This document shows positions 1 through 9,830 of a stretch of DNA of 64,000 bases, piece after piece. Location: assembly GCF_015234585.1 (NCBI RefSeq), contig NZ_JADFCM010000008.1:1178001-1242000 (forward strand), in the 5' to 3' direction. The position numbers and the translations under genes were made by a program. Source of the DNA: Pseudalkalibacillus hwajinpoensis (GTDB lineage Bacteria > Bacillota > Bacilli > Bacillales > Guptibacillaceae). Positions within the stretch are counted from its first letter, which is position 1. Every line of letters starts with the position of its first letter. The notes beneath the pieces were generated by a model. The model did no database searches. It was not told the origin of the DNA and saw only the letters and a program-made list of their open reading frames with translations.

Positions 1-743
1 TAGCATTTGAAGACGAGAAGACAGCACGTCAAGTTGGTGAAGCACGTAATCAGCAGCAAATTGAAGCTCAGCGTAAAGAATCTTCTAAAATGAATTTGGA
101 TGATTTATTTGAAAAGATTCAGCAGGGCGATGTGAAAGATATCAACATTATCGTGAAAGCTGACGTACAAGGATCTGTTGAAGCACTTGCTGGCTCACTT
201 CAGAAGATTGAAGTAGAAGGTGTTAAGATCAACATTATTCACACAGCTGTTGGTGCGATCACAGAGTCAGATATTATCCTTGCATCTGCTTCTAATGCGA
301 TCATTATCGGATTTAACGTACGTCCAGATTCAAATGCGAAGAAAGTAGCTGATTCTGAGCAAGTAGAAATTCGCTTGCATCGCGTGATCTATACCGCGAT
401 TGAAGAGATTGAATCTGCAATGAAAGGAATGCTTGATCCAGTTTATGAAGAAAAAGTGATTGGTCAAGCTGAAGTACGTGAAACGTTTAAAGTTTCTAAA
501 GTAGGTACAATTGCAGGATCTTACGTAACAGAAGGTAAAATCACTCGTAATTCTGGCGTTCGTGTCATCCGTGACGGAATTGTCGTATTCGAAGGTGAAG
601 TGGATACATTGAAACGCTTCAAAGACGATGCGAAAGAAGTGGCAAAAGGGTACGAATGTGGTATTACGCTTGCAAAATTCAATGACGTTAAAGAAGGCGA
701 CATCATTGAAGCGTATATTATGGTTGAAGTAAAGCCTAAGTGA
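1..743 (+). CDS. infB: Translation initiation factor IF-2, C-terminal part (5' truncated by window edge)
   Basis: IF-2 is the GTPase that places fMet-tRNA on the 30S subunit and promotes subunit joining. Only the C-terminal third is present. The open frame runs from base 3 with no stop upstream, and the first residues ([15 protein letters not shown]) fit the end of IF-2 domain II, so the ATG at 90 is internal and not a start. What follows is domain III ([14 protein letters not shown] is a typical IF-2 motif) and the C-terminal beta barrel that binds initiator tRNA. The G domain lies outside the window. The stop overlaps the start of ylxP, as expected in the nusA-infB operon. Confidence 0.97.
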   Translation, partial: AFEDEKTARQVGEARNQQQIEAQRKESSKMNLDDLFEKIQQGDVKDINIIVKADVQGSVEALAGSLQKIEVEGVKINIIHTAVGAITESDIILASASNAIIIGFNVRPDSNAKKVADSEQVEIRLHRVIYTAIEEIESAMKGMLDPVYEEKVIGQAEVRETFKVSKVGTIAGSYVTEGKITRNSGVRVIRDGIVVFEGEVDTLKRFKDDAKEVAKGYECGITLAKFNDVKEGDIIEAYIMVEVKPK

Positions 744-1015
744 TTGGGTATATAGAATGTGAATGCATCATTTATGATGCGCAATCCTTGAAGGAAAAAA
801 GATCTGTGCTTCAGTCGGTTATTAGCCGTCTGAAGCATTATAATCTCTCTGTTTCTGAGCTTGACAGCCAGGATTTATGGCAACATACCGTTATTGGTAT
901 TGTTACAACGGCTTCAAGCAAAACGGCATGCGAGCGTGAGCTCCAGCGTGCCGTCTCATTGATTGATTCACGTCCTGATATCGAACTCACTCGAGCAACT
1001 TATGAGTGGCTTTAG
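740..1015 (+). CDS. ylxP: YlxP, DUF503 family protein
   Basis: Small 91-residue protein of the DUF503 family, conserved between infB and rbfA in Bacilli. The sequence [20 protein letters not shown] and the end TYEWL match the family pattern. Its GTG start overlaps the infB stop by 4 nt (GTGA), which indicates translational coupling; no separate strong ribosome binding site is seen. The molecular function is unknown. Its place in the operon links it to translation or ribosome assembly, but that is inference. Confidence 0.93.
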   Translation: MIGYIECECIIYDAQSLKEKRSVLQSVISRLKHYNLSVSELDSQDLWQHTVIGIVTTASSKTACERELQRAVSLIDSRPDIELTRATYEWL

Positions 1016-1035
1016 GAAAGAAACGAGGTGTAACG

Positions 1036-1386
1036 ATGAGTAATGTTCGCGCAAATCGTGTTGGTGAACAGATGAAGAAAGAACTTGGTGATATAATCAG
1101 CAGGAAGATTAAAGACCCGCGCGTAGGTTTCGTTACAGTAACAGCTGTTGAAGTTACGAATGATCTACAGCAAGCAACGGTATTTATTACTGTCCTTGGT
1201 GATGAAGAGAAGAAAGAAGCTACCCTGAATGGTCTTGCGAAAGCAACTGGATTTATTCGTTCTGAAATAGGGAAACGCATTCGTCTTCGCAAAACACCGG
1301 AAATCTATTTTGAATTTGATGAATCGATCGATTATGGTAACAAAATTGAACGACTTCTTGCAGATTTAAATCAAGCGGATGAGTAG
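1036..1386 (+). CDS. rbfA: 30S ribosome-binding factor A
   Basis: RbfA binds the 30S subunit late in its assembly and is needed for 16S rRNA 5'-end maturation and growth in the cold. The 116-residue product begins [20 protein letters not shown] and has the KH-like RbfA fold signature ([18 protein letters not shown]). The ATG at 1036 is chosen because GAGGTG lies just upstream; a longer in-frame version from 1006 has no such site. It follows ylxP by 20 nt and precedes truB in the same transcript. Confidence 0.95.
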   Translation: MSNVRANRVGEQMKKELGDIISRKIKDPRVGFVTVTAVEVTNDLQQATVFITVLGDEEKKEATLNGLAKATGFIRSEIGKRIRLRKTPEIYFEFDESIDYGNKIERLLADLNQADE

Positions 1387-1451
1387 AAACGAAGGGATAG
1401 GCAGGAATGTCTATCCTTTCTCTATGTCATCACATTGAAAGGAGGAAAACA

Positions 1452-2348
1452 ATGAACGGCATATTACCACTAAAGAAACCAGCCGGAATGACGTCTCATG
1501 ATTGTGTAGCAGTTACTAGAAAGCTATTAATGACAAAAAAAGTTGGTCATACAGGAACTTTGGATCCAGATGTAACAGGCGTTTTACCACTATGTATCGG
1601 CAGAGCAACTAAAGTGGCCCAGTATATGACGGATTTTTCTAAAACGTATGAAGCAGTGATTACACTAGGGTTTTCAACGACGACTGAAGATGCATCTGGA
1701 GAGAAAGTGGAAGAAAAGAAAGTAGACAAACTGCCTTCAACTAACGATATAGAAGAAGCACTTGCTGCGTTTCGAGGTGAGATCGAGCAAGTTCCCCCAA
1801 TGTATTCTGCTGTCAAAATTAACGGCAAACGACTTTATGAGTATGCTTTTAAAGGAGAAGTGGTGGATCGTCCATCTAGAAAGGTAACGATTCATGACCT
1901 AGAGTTAATTGGAGAGGTAACGCTTGAAGAAGGAGCGGTCTCTATCCCTGTGCGTGCCACGTGCAGTAAGGGGACATATATTCGAACACTTGCGGTTGAT
2001 ATTGGAGAAAAGCTAGGTTTTCCAGCTCACATGTCGTCTCTGATTCGGACAGCGTCCGGCCCATTTAAACTAGAAGAATGTTTGACATTTGATGAGATAA
2101 AACAGATGATAGAAGAGGAAACGCTATCTCTTTTTCCTATGGAATACGCTCTTTCTGCTATGCCATCCTTTACTGTTGATTCTGCGCTAGAAGAGAAGCT
2201 CCAAAATGGCGCTGTGCTTCCTCAGTTGGAAGAGATGACAGAGAATAGACTTGTTATGTACAATAGGGACGGAGAAGCAATTGCAATCTATCAAAAACAT
2301 CCTGAGAAGCCGGGCTTAATGAAGCCTGAAAAAGTGTTTTCGAGATGA
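1452..2348 (+). CDS. truB: tRNA pseudouridine(55) synthase
   Basis: TruB converts U55 of tRNA to pseudouridine in the T-loop. The 298-residue protein has the catalytic-Asp motif GHTGTLDPDVTGVLPLCIG and the later family motifs KTYEAVITLG and CSKGTYIRTL, followed by a C-terminal PUA-like region. The start at 1452 has AAAGGAGG placed correctly; the 15 extra upstream codons read through the ribosome binding site and were rejected. It is followed 18 nt later by ribF. Confidence 0.96.
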   Translation: MNGILPLKKPAGMTSHDCVAVTRKLLMTKKVGHTGTLDPDVTGVLPLCIGRATKVAQYMTDFSKTYEAVITLGFSTTTEDASGEKVEEKKVDKLPSTNDIEEALAAFRGEIEQVPPMYSAVKINGKRLYEYAFKGEVVDRPSRKVTIHDLELIGEVTLEEGAVSIPVRATCSKGTYIRTLAVDIGEKLGFPAHMSSLIRTASGPFKLEECLTFDEIKQMIEEETLSLFPMEYALSAMPSFTVDSALEEKLQNGAVLPQLEEMTENRLVMYNRDGEAIAIYQKHPEKPGLMKPEKVFSR

Positions 2349-2366
2349 AGTTAGAAGGTGAAACCG

Positions 2367-3299
2367 TTGAAAACAATTTATTTATCGCATCCTCATCAGT
2401 TAAAATCTGAACATCCTGCCGTCATGGCGCTTGGATATTTTGATGGCATTCATCGCGGCCATCAGAAAGTGATTTCGACTGCGAAAGAAATCGCTGAGGA
2501 TAAAGGCGTAGAGTCAGCAGTTATGACGTTTTATCCCCATCCATCAGTCGTTTTGGGGAAGTCTACACCTCAAACAGAAGCCATTACACCACTTGATGAT
2601 AAAATTGAGCTTATTGAGCAGCTTGGAATTGACGTTCTTTATGTCGTGAAATTTGATACAACGATTGCAGGATTAACACCTCAGCAATTTGTTGATGATT
2701 ATATTATTGCCTTATCAGTTGTTCACGTTGTAGCAGGGTTTGATTTTACATATGGAAGTAAAGGAAGAGGGACGATGGACTCCCTTCCATTTCATGCCCG
2801 TAACCAGTTTAGTCAAACGGTGATTGATAAAGTATCTCAACATGACGAGAAAGTAAGCTCTACTTTAATTCGCTCATATATTCGTGAAGGGGCTGTCCAG
2901 AACGTGAAAGCCGTTCTAGGTCGGAACTACACGGTGAAGGGCACTGTTGTTCAAGGAGATCAGCGCGGCCGCACAATTGGCTTCCCAACGGCCAACATCG
3001 ATCTTAAAGACGAGTATCTCGTACCAGCTACAGGTGTTTATGCAGTGCGCATGAAAACGGAAGGTAGCTGGATGAGTGGTGTATGCAATGTTGGATACAA
3101 ACCAACCTTCTATGATGAAAAACCTGATCAGCCGTCACTGGAAGTTCACATATTTGATTACAGTGGCAATTTGTATGGATCGTCTGTAGAGGTTGAATTC
3201 CATCAAAAGATTCGTGGAGAGGTTAAATTCTCTTCTGTTGATGACTTAATTGCCCAAATAGGTCAGGATGCGAAAGATGCAAGAGAAATACTGAAATAG
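2367..3299 (+). CDS. ribF: Bifunctional riboflavin kinase / FAD synthetase
   Basis: Makes FMN from riboflavin and then FAD from FMN. The N-terminal half is a nucleotidyltransferase with GYFDGIHRGHQKVI (the HxGH-type adenylylation site). The C-terminal half is the flavokinase with TIGFPTANID. This is the protein called RibC in B. subtilis. The TTG at 2367 is preferred because AAGGTGA sits 5 nt before it and the product then begins MKTIYLSHPHQL, like the homologues; GTG at 2358 would lie within that binding site. It is the last gene before the rpsO promoter. Confidence 0.93.
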   Translation: MKTIYLSHPHQLKSEHPAVMALGYFDGIHRGHQKVISTAKEIAEDKGVESAVMTFYPHPSVVLGKSTPQTEAITPLDDKIELIEQLGIDVLYVVKFDTTIAGLTPQQFVDDYIIALSVVHVVAGFDFTYGSKGRGTMDSLPFHARNQFSQTVIDKVSQHDEKVSSTLIRSYIREGAVQNVKAVLGRNYTVKGTVVQGDQRGRTIGFPTANIDLKDEYLVPATGVYAVRMKTEGSWMSGVCNVGYKPTFYDEKPDQPSLEVHIFDYSGNLYGSSVEVEFHQKIRGEVKFSSVDDLIAQIGQDAKDAREILK

Positions 3300-3306
3300 A
3301 TTTCCC

Positions 3307-3335
3307 TTGCATTTTAGAACAAAAACCTGTAATCT
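3307..3335 (+). promoter_or_regulatory. SigA-type promoter of rpsO
   Basis: TTGCAT (3307-3312) and TAATCT (3330-3335) are separated by 17 nt, a good vegetative promoter directly after ribF. It would start transcription near 3342, at the head of the rpsO leader. Confidence 0.6.
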
Positions 3336-3341
3336 AATATC

Positions 3342-3430
3342 TGTACGACAAGTACACAACCTATACTGGGCTATCGAGTCACCGACGTTTGCGCGGTATC
3401 AGGGGATTAGAAATTAAGGAGGTGAAACGG
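3342..3430 (+). promoter_or_regulatory. Probable S15-binding rpsO leader RNA (three-way junction)
   Basis: The 5' leader begins with a TGTAC/GTACA hairpin (3342-3356). It is followed by a closing helix CCTATAC (3360-3366) paired with GTAT-c-AGG (3396-3403, one bulged C). Inside this helix are two short hairpins, TGGGC/GTCA and CG/CG. A three-way junction just before the rpsO ribosome binding site resembles the known S15 autoregulatory leaders of Bacillales, which mimic the 16S rRNA site. The fold was drawn by eye and not computed. Confidence 0.45.
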
Positions 3431-3700
3431 ATGGCAATCACACAAGAACGTAAGCAAGAGCTTATCACTAAGTTCAAAACTCACGAGAATGATACTGGTT
3501 CTCCAGAGGTTCAAATCGCTGTCCTTACTGAGGAAATCAACAATTTGAACGATCATCTACGTTTCCACAAGAAAGACCACCACTCTCGTCGCGGTCTTCT
3601 TAAGATGGTTGGTAAACGCCGTAATCTTTTAACGTATCTTCGTAACAAAGACGTTACTCGTTACCGCGAACTTATCAAAGAACTTGGTCTACGTCGATAA
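3431..3700 (+). CDS. rpsO: 30S ribosomal protein S15
   Basis: Primary-binding protein of the 30S platform, 89 residues, which is the usual length. Conserved motifs include [14 protein letters not shown] and [15 protein letters not shown]. The ATG at 3431 follows a perfect AAGGAGGTGA; an upstream in-frame extension from 3389 reads through that site and is not credible. It has its own promoter and leader and ends in a terminator, so it is a single-gene unit between ribF and pnp. Confidence 0.98.
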   Translation: MAITQERKQELITKFKTHENDTGSPEVQIAVLTEEINNLNDHLRFHKKDHHSRRGLLKMVGKRRNLLTYLRNKDVTRYRELIKELGLRR

Positions 3701-3710
3701 TGATTCAGAA

Positions 3711-3736
3711 AAGCGGGATGTTTTCCCGCTTTTTTA
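3711..3736 (+). terminator. Intrinsic terminator after rpsO
   Basis: AAGCGGGA/TCCCGCTT stem with a TGTTT loop followed by TTTTTA. Confidence 0.85.
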
Positions 3737-3770
3737 TTAGGTTAAAAATACATAGATTTCTTCCTTTCTT

Positions 3771-3798
3771 TTTAGAAGCAAAAAGGTTAGGGTATAAT
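3771..3798 (+). promoter_or_regulatory. Probable pnp promoter
   Basis: A consensus TATAAT at 3793-3798 is preceded by a weak -35 (TTTAGA, 3771-3776, 16-nt spacer). It lies between the rpsO terminator and the pnp start. Confidence 0.5.
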
Positions 3799-3839
3799 AA
3801 AAGAAATGATTTTATTGGATGAGAGGAGTTCTCACATTA

Positions 3840-5957
3840 ATGGCACAAGATAAGCAAGTGTTTTCAATCGATTGGGCTGGTCGCGAGTTGTCAGTTGAAA
3901 TTGGTCAACTGGCTAAACAGGCGAGCGGTGCAGCATTGATCCGTTACGGCGATACAGCCGTACTAGCAACGGTTACAGGCTCTAAAGAGCCGAAAGACCT
4001 TCCGTTTTTCCCACTAACGGTTAATTATGAAGAACGATTATATGCAGTAGGTAAAATTCCTGGAGGATTCATCAAGCGTGAAGGACGTCCGAGTGAAAAA
4101 GCGATTCTTGCGAGTCGTTTAATTGATCGCCCGATCCGTCCATTATTCCCTGATGGTTTCCGTAATGAAGTTCAAGTTGTCAGCACAGTGATGAGCGTTG
4201 ATCAAAACTGCTCTTCTGAGATGGCAGCAATGTTCGGTTCATCTCTAGCGCTTGGTATTAGTGACCTTCCATTTGATGGTCCAATTGCTGGCGTTATCGT
4301 TGGACGCGTTGATGGGGAGTTTATTGCAAACCCTAACGTTGAGCAGCTTGAACAGAGTGATATTCACCTAACAGTTGCAGGTACTAAAGATGCAATTAAC
4401 ATGGTTGAAGCTGGAGCTGAAGAAGTTCCTGAAGAAATCATGCTTGAGGGTATTCTTTTTGGTCACCAAGAAATTAAACGCCTGATTTCATTCCAGGAAG
4501 AGATCATTGAAGCTACTGGAAAAGAAAAGCGCGAAGTTGTTCTTAAGACTGCAGATGAAACGCTTGAAGCAGCTCTTAGTGAACAGTACTTATCTGACAT
4601 TAAAGAAGCTGTAAAAGTGATTGAAAAGCATGCTAGGCAGGAAGCAATTGATGCTGTAATGACGCGTGCAACTGAAGCATATGAAGAAAACGAAGAGTAT
4701 AGTGCCGATGAAGTGAAATCAATTCTAAATAGCTTCGTTAAGCAAGAAGTTCGTCGTTTAATTCTAAAAGATAAAGTAAGACCTGATGGTCGTGGCGTTG
4801 ATGAGATTCGTCCACTTGATTCTGAAGTAGGAATTCTACCAAGAACACACGGATCTGGATTGTTTACTCGTGGACAAACCCAGGCACTTAGCATTTGTAC
4901 TCTTGGTGCACTAGGAGATGTTCAGATTCTCGATGGTCTTGGTACAGAAGAATCTAAGCGATTCATGCATCACTATAACTTCCCGAAATACAGCGTCGGC
5001 GAAACTGGACCAATGCGTGGACCTGGTCGTCGTGAGATTGGTCACGGTGCCCTTGGTGAGCGTGCACTTGAGAAGGTTATTCCAACTGAGAAGGATTTCC
5101 CGTATACGATTCGTCTTGTATCTGAAGTTCTTGAATCAAATGGCTCTACTTCACAAGCAAGTATTTGTGCTAGTACGCTAGCGATGATGGATGCAGGTGT
5201 GCCGATCAAAGCACCAGTTGCAGGTATTGCAATGGGACTTGTAAGTGATGGCGAGGATGTAACAGTTCTTACAGATATTCAAGGCATGGAAGATGCTCTT
5301 GGTGACATGGACTTTAAAGTTGCTGGAACAAAGCAAGGTGTAACAGCTCTTCAAATGGATATTAAAATTTCTGGAATTAACGAAGACATCCTTCGTCAGG
5401 CTCTTGAGCAGGCGAAAAACGGTCGTCTCGCCATTCTTGAAAACATGATGAGTGCGATCAACGAACCTCGTACTGAGCTTTCTGCATACGCACCTAAGAT
5501 TCTCACAATGTCAATTAAACCAGATAAAATCCGCGACGTTATTGGACCAAGCGGTAAAATCATCAATAAGATCATTGAAGAAACTGGCGTAAAAATTGAT
5601 ATTGAGCAGGATGGTTCGGTCTTTATTTCTTCTACTGAGCAAGAAATGAACGCAAAAGCGAAGAAAATGATCGAAGATCTTGTTAGAGAAGTGGAAGTAG
5701 GCACAACTTATCTTGGTAAAGTGAAACGAGTTGAGAAATTTGGAGCATTCGTTGAGCTATTTGCTGGGAAAGAAGGTCTGGTTCACATTTCTGAACTAGC
5801 TGAAGAGCGTACAAACAAAGTAGAAGACGTTGTTTCAATCGGTGATGAAATCATGGTTAAAGTGAAAGAAATCGATAAGCAAGGACGCGTTAACCTTTCT
5901 CGTAAAGAGATTTTGAAAGAACAGCGTGAACGTGAAGAACAAAGTCAAAAGAGCTAA
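3840..5957 (+). CDS. pnp: Polyribonucleotide nucleotidyltransferase (PNPase)
   Basis: 3'-5' phosphorolytic exoribonuclease of the RNA degradosome. The 705-residue protein has two RNase PH domains (the second with RGQTQALS and [17 protein letters not shown]), then a KH domain ([20 protein letters not shown]) and a C-terminal S1 domain ([21 protein letters not shown]). The start [12 protein letters not shown] at 3840 matches homologues; the ATG at 3819 overlaps the likely binding site GAGAGGAG. It is close to full-length B. subtilis PNPase throughout. Confidence 0.98.
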   Translation: MAQDKQVFSIDWAGRELSVEIGQLAKQASGAALIRYGDTAVLATVTGSKEPKDLPFFPLTVNYEERLYAVGKIPGGFIKREGRPSEKAILASRLIDRPIRPLFPDGFRNEVQVVSTVMSVDQNCSSEMAAMFGSSLALGISDLPFDGPIAGVIVGRVDGEFIANPNVEQLEQSDIHLTVAGTKDAINMVEAGAEEVPEEIMLEGILFGHQEIKRLISFQEEIIEATGKEKREVVLKTADETLEAALSEQYLSDIKEAVKVIEKHARQEAIDAVMTRATEAYEENEEYSADEVKSILNSFVKQEVRRLILKDKVRPDGRGVDEIRPLDSEVGILPRTHGSGLFTRGQTQALSICTLGALGDVQILDGLGTEESKRFMHHYNFPKYSVGETGPMRGPGRREIGHGALGERALEKVIPTEKDFPYTIRLVSEVLESNGSTSQASICASTLAMMDAGVPIKAPVAGIAMGLVSDGEDVTVLTDIQGMEDALGDMDFKVAGTKQGVTALQMDIKISGINEDILRQALEQAKNGRLAILENMMSAINEPRTELSAYAPKILTMSIKPDKIRDVIGPSGKIINKIIEETGVKIDIEQDGSVFISSTEQEMNAKAKKMIEDLVREVEVGTTYLGKVKRVEKFGAFVELFAGKEGLVHISELAEERTNKVEDVVSIGDEIMVKVKEIDKQGRVNLSRKEILKEQREREEQSQKS

Positions 5958-5990
5958 TGAATTCGGCTGAGGCCGAATTCATTTTTTTTT
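5958..5990 (+). terminator. Intrinsic terminator after pnp
   Basis: Perfect 10-bp stem TGAATTCGGC/GCCGAATTCA with a TGAG loop and a nine-T tail, beginning directly after the stop codon. Confidence 0.93.
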
Positions 5991-6151
5991 GCTGATTTTT
6001 GTTAGCTTATTCTGTTTCCTTTCATTTTGATAAATGTGACCGGCGTTGATTTCATCTAATGCAAACCTTTGTTTTTTGGTAACGAATTGTTTCACGTAAG
6101 TTCTAGAGCTTGCCCATCAAACATACCTTTTTTACAAAAGGGGGCAGATGA

Positions 6152-7108
6152 ATGAAGAAATCCTGGATCCAATTTATTGTGTTTATCATGATCTTAGGCG
6201 TAGCAGCAGGTTCACTTCAGAACCCCTACACATCAATGTATTTAAGTGATTTGAAAGAACAAGCTACCTTGAACGTGAATGGAAGTCCACTATATGACGA
6301 GATTGCTGATGCGAAGGAAAGCATGGATATACCTCCAATTAATGCTGTAATTGATCGTGTTTGGAAAGGAATCCCAGGCTATAATGGTCTGATAATTGAT
6401 GCAGAAGCTTCCTATGAAAAAATGAAGGGGAAGGCGTTTGATGAGAATCTACTCGTAAAAAAAGAAGTGAAGCCTGATGTTCAGTTGGATGATCTTGAGC
6501 CTACTGCAGTCTATAAGGGTAATCCTAAGAAGCCGATGGTCGCCTTTATGATAAACGTCGCTTGGGGAGAGGAATATTTACCTGATATGTTGCAACAGCT
6601 TAAGAAACATAGCGTTCATGCTACTTTTTTTCTTGATGGCTCATGGGCGAAGAAAAACCCTGATATCGTTCGTATGCTTGATGAAGAAGGACATGAAATC
6701 GGAAATCACGCCTATTCTCATCCTGATTTGAAACAGCTAAGCGACGCTGCTATCCGTAAAGAGCTTGAAGATACAAATCAAGTTATTGAAGCAACAATAG
6801 ATAAACAACCTGTCGTTTTCGCACCACCAAGCGGAAGCTACGCGAATAACGCCGTTCAAATTGCTGATCAGCTTGGGATGCAAACAGTGCTCTGGTCTGT
6901 TGATACTGTGGACTGGAAAAAACCTGCACCACAAGTACTGACAGAGAGGGTGCTCCAAAATGTACACGCGGGTGCTCTTATACTCATGCATCCAACAGAA
7001 CCGACAGAACAAAGTCTTGAAGCGTTAATTCGCGGCGTAGAAAAGAGAGGTTACCAGCTTGGGACAGTTTCACAAGTGTTAGATTCTAAAAGACTTGAGA
7101 AAAGATGA
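6152..7108 (+). CDS. ylxY: YlxY, sporulation polysaccharide-deacetylase-like protein
   Basis: 318-residue protein with an N-terminal membrane or signal segment (residues 5-22) and a NodB-type deacetylase domain from about residue 125 (HATFFLDGSWAKKNPD, GHEIGNHAYSHPD). The HxxxH metal pair (His186, His190) is present. The usual first motif TFDDG is replaced by INVAWG at residues 134-139, so the catalytic/metal-binding Asp pair is missing. To my knowledge this is typical of YlxY proteins, so it is probably not a normal deacetylase. AAAGGGGG precedes the ATG. It sits between pnp and mlpA as in B. subtilis. Confidence 0.9.
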   Translation: MKKSWIQFIVFIMILGVAAGSLQNPYTSMYLSDLKEQATLNVNGSPLYDEIADAKESMDIPPINAVIDRVWKGIPGYNGLIIDAEASYEKMKGKAFDENLLVKKEVKPDVQLDDLEPTAVYKGNPKKPMVAFMINVAWGEEYLPDMLQQLKKHSVHATFFLDGSWAKKNPDIVRMLDEEGHEIGNHAYSHPDLKQLSDAAIRKELEDTNQVIEATIDKQPVVFAPPSGSYANNAVQIADQLGMQTVLWSVDTVDWKKPAPQVLTERVLQNVHAGALILMHPTEPTEQSLEALIRGVEKRGYQLGTVSQVLDSKRLEKR

Positions 7109-7191
7109 TAAAATTGTTTCCTTTCTTCATTAATGATATAGTGTTTTTGGAGTATGACGAAACATAATGGCTCGATACAGGAGGAACAGGT

Positions 7192-8433
7192 TTGATAAAT
7201 AAAGTAACTTGTAAAAATGGTGTCAGAGTAGTACTAGAAAATATTCCAACAGTCCGTTCAGTTGCTATCGGAATTTGGATTGGAACTGGTTCTCGTTTTG
7301 AACCGAAAGAATTAAATGGCGTTTCACATTTCCTTGAACATATGTTTTTTAAAGGAACTGATAAGCGCAGTGCAAAAGATATTGCGGAATCTTTTGATAG
7401 CATTGGCGGTCAAGTTAATGCGTTTACATCAAAAGAGTACACGTGTTACTATGCAAAAGTTCTTGATGAGCACGCAGATTATGCTCTTGATGTATTAACT
7501 GATATGTTTTTCCATTCAACATTTGAAGCTGGAGAGCTTGCGAAAGAAAAAAATGTTGTACACGAAGAAATCAAAATGTATGAAGATACGCCAGATGATA
7601 TTGTACATGACATGCTGAGTCAGGCAAGTTATGGTGATCATGAGCTTGCGATGCCGATCCTTGGAACAGAAGAGACGTTAAAAGGATTCTCAGGTGACAC
7701 GCTTCGTGATTACATGCAAACTCATTACACACCGGATAATATTGTGGTGTCGATTGCTGGAAATATTGATGAATCGTTCATGCATAAAGTAGAGAGTGCA
7801 TTTGAACACTGGGAAACTCCTGCTGGAAAACCTGAAGTACTCGCTCCGAAATTCCATTCAGGACAAATCGCTCGTCAGAAGGAAACGGAGCAAGCCCATT
7901 TATGCCTTGGGTACGCTGGACTTCCGTTTGGGACAGATGATATTTATAGTCTCATTGTGATGAACAATGTGCTTGGTGGAAGCATGAGTAGTCGTCTTTT
8001 CCAGGATGTTCGTGAAGATCAAGGGCTTGCTTACTCAGTCTTTTCTTATCATTCTGCTTATCAGGATAGCGGGTTATTAACGATCTATGCAGGTACCGCT
8101 CAGAATCAGCTGGATCGCTTATATGAGACTATCCAGAAGACATTAACGGAATTTAAGCGTGATGGCATTACAACGAAAGAGTTGAAGAATTGCAAAGAGC
8201 AGCTAAAAGGTAACTTGATGCTCAGTCTTGAAAGTACAAACAGCCGTATGAGCCGAAATGGTAAGAATGAGTTGCTATTAAACCAACATCGTTCACTCGA
8301 TGACATTATTACGAATATTGAGAGCGTTAATCATGAGAATGTAAACGGTATGATCCATTCGATGTTTACTGATGAATTTTCATGTTCGCTTATTAGTCCA
8401 AACGGTCAATTACCAGGTGGTATGAAATCCTAA
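7192..8433 (+). CDS. mlpA: M16-family zinc metallopeptidase MlpA (YmxG)
   Basis: Processing-peptidase-like insulinase-family enzyme, 413 residues. The inverted zinc motif HFLEH (HxxEH, near residue 45) and the downstream glutamate region (EEIKMYEDTPDDIVHD) are intact, so an active enzyme is expected. The second half is the structural repeat of the fold (GGSMSSRLFQDVREDQGLAYSV). It starts with TTG preceded by CAGGAGGAAC. It is encoded just after ylxY and ends in a terminator before ymxH. Confidence 0.93.
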   Translation: MINKVTCKNGVRVVLENIPTVRSVAIGIWIGTGSRFEPKELNGVSHFLEHMFFKGTDKRSAKDIAESFDSIGGQVNAFTSKEYTCYYAKVLDEHADYALDVLTDMFFHSTFEAGELAKEKNVVHEEIKMYEDTPDDIVHDMLSQASYGDHELAMPILGTEETLKGFSGDTLRDYMQTHYTPDNIVVSIAGNIDESFMHKVESAFEHWETPAGKPEVLAPKFHSGQIARQKETEQAHLCLGYAGLPFGTDDIYSLIVMNNVLGGSMSSRLFQDVREDQGLAYSVFSYHSAYQDSGLLTIYAGTAQNQLDRLYETIQKTLTEFKRDGITTKELKNCKEQLKGNLMLSLESTNSRMSRNGKNELLLNQHRSLDDIITNIESVNHENVNGMIHSMFTDEFSCSLISPNGQLPGGMKS

Positions 8434-8440
8434 GGACGCT

Positions 8441-8470
8441 AACCCGTCGAATTATAAGGCGGGTTTTTTC
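8441..8470 (+). terminator. Intrinsic terminator after mlpA
   Basis: AACCCG/CGGGTT stem followed by TTTTTTC. Confidence 0.8.
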
Positions 8471-8579
8471 ATGTCTTCCTTTAATAAACTACTCATAGAC
8501 TATGGTATATAACGTGAACGTATGATTAGATAGTGATTTTCGATAGGACTTTCATCAATTTGTTTAAAGGGGGCATACG

Positions 8580-8822
8580 ATGAGATTAAGTCAGCTTAGC
8601 GGTAAGGAGCTTATCGATATAGAAAAAGGGCGGAAGCTTGGTGTGCTTGGGCAAACTGATCTATTGTTTGATGAGAAAACAGGGTTATTAAAAGAATTGA
8701 TCATTCCGAAATCGTCGTGGATGGGGTTAAAACGCAAAGAACAAGAAATTACGATTCCATGGGAGCACATAGAAACGATTGGAAGAGATATGATCATTTT
8801 GCAAAATCATCAAAAGGGTTAA
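8580..8822 (+). CDS. ymxH: YlmC/YmxH family PRC-barrel sporulation protein
   Basis: 80-residue PRC-barrel-like protein (MRLSQLSGKELIDIEKGRKLGVLG). Members of this family are found in spore formers, and this position between mlpA and the spoVF operon is that of B. subtilis ymxH. AAAGGGGG lies before the ATG. The exact function is not known. Confidence 0.9.
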   Translation: MRLSQLSGKELIDIEKGRKLGVLGQTDLLFDEKTGLLKELIIPKSSWMGLKRKEQEITIPWEHIETIGRDMIILQNHQKG

Positions 8823-8842
8823 AACTGGTACACTTCTTGATT

Positions 8843-8871
8843 CACCAAGCGGGCATACACCACATAGAATG
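8843..8871 (+). promoter_or_regulatory. Candidate SigK promoter for dpaAB
   Basis: CACC (8843-8846) and CATAGAATG (8863-8871) fit the SigK pattern AC-(16-17)-CATAnnnTA with one mismatch. The dipicolinate synthase operon is SigK-controlled in B. subtilis. Assignment is by eye. Confidence 0.35.
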
Positions 8872-8927
8872 TTGAGAAATTACAATAATCCCCGTAGTAA
8901 GACGTGGAAAAGGAAAGGGGAGGAACG

Positions 8928-9830
8928 ATGCTAACGAATCAACATATCGCTGTTATTGGCGGTGATGCCCGCCAGCTTGAAATTATTCGAAAGTTAACCG
9001 AATTGAATGCCGATTTATATTTAATCGGATTCGATCAGCTTGATCATGGCTTTACAGGTGCAACGAAATGCACATTGGATGAAGTGAAGCTAACGACCCT
9101 TGATGCAATTGTCCTTCCAGTCAGTGGAACAACGATCGAAGGAGAAGTTGAAACGATCTTCTCAAATGAAAAAGTAGTGTTAACAGCAGATCAACTTAAA
9201 CAAACGCCAGCCCATTGTACGGTATATAGCGGAATCAGTAACAGCTGTCTAAATGAGATGGTGGCTGAAGCATCTAGAACGTTAGTTCGCTTATTCGAAC
9301 GAGATGATGTGGCCATTTATAATTCTATTCCGACTGTTGAAGGTACTGTTATGATGGTTATTCAGCATACGGATATTACCATTCATCAATCAAATATTGC
9401 GGTTCTAGGTCTCGGTCGAGTGGGGATGTCAGTTGCCAGAACATTTAATGCCTTAGGGGCAAATGTTAGTGTTGGGGCTAGAAAACCAGAGCATATTGCG
9501 AGAATTGCGGAGATGGGATTAAAACCGTTTCATTTATCTGATCTCGTGAACCAGGTATCCCATTTAGATGTATGTATTAATACAATTCCAGCACAAATCG
9601 TCACATCACAAGTTATTGCTAAAATGCCGTCTCATACGCTCGTGATTGACCTTGCTTCTAAGCCCGGAGGTACTGATTTTCGATACGCAGAAAAAAGAGG
9701 AATTAAAGCTCTTCTTGCGCCAGGCCTGCCTGGTATTGTGGCTCCAAAAACGGCCGGAAAAATCATCGCTAATGTTCTGACACAGCTGTTAATTGAGCGG
9801 TCTCAGAATGGAAAGGAGAACTCTCCATGA
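8928..9830 (+). CDS. dpaA: Dipicolinate synthase subunit A
   Basis: With DpaB, converts dihydrodipicolinate to dipicolinic acid in the mother cell; the product is stored with calcium in the spore core. The 300-residue protein has an N-terminal DpaA domain and a Rossmann NAD(P)-binding motif VLGLGRVGMSVARTF in the second half. The ATG at 8928 follows AAAGGGGAGG; the earlier GTG at 8904 does not. Its stop overlaps dpaB by 4 nt. The following asd-dapG-dapA genes make the dihydrodipicolinate substrate. Confidence 0.96.
   Translation: MLTNQHIAVIGGDARQLEIIRKLTELNADLYLIGFDQLDHGFTGATKCTLDEVKLTTLDAIVLPVSGTTIEGEVETIFSNEKVVLTADQLKQTPAHCTVYSGISNSCLNEMVAEASRTLVRLFERDDVAIYNSIPTVEGTVMMVIQHTDITIHQSNIAVLGLGRVGMSVARTFNALGANVSVGARKPEHIARIAEMGLKPFHLSDLVNQVSHLDVCINTIPAQIVTSQVIAKMPSHTLVIDLASKPGGTDFRYAEKRGIKALLAPGLPGIVAPKTAGKIIANVLTQLLIERSQNGKENSP

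Noticed and set aside
4463..4894. 143-codon minus-strand ORF inside pnp
   Set aside because: Ser-rich antisense shadow of a conserved gene; no binding site or homology seen. The same applies to other long antisense frames in the window.
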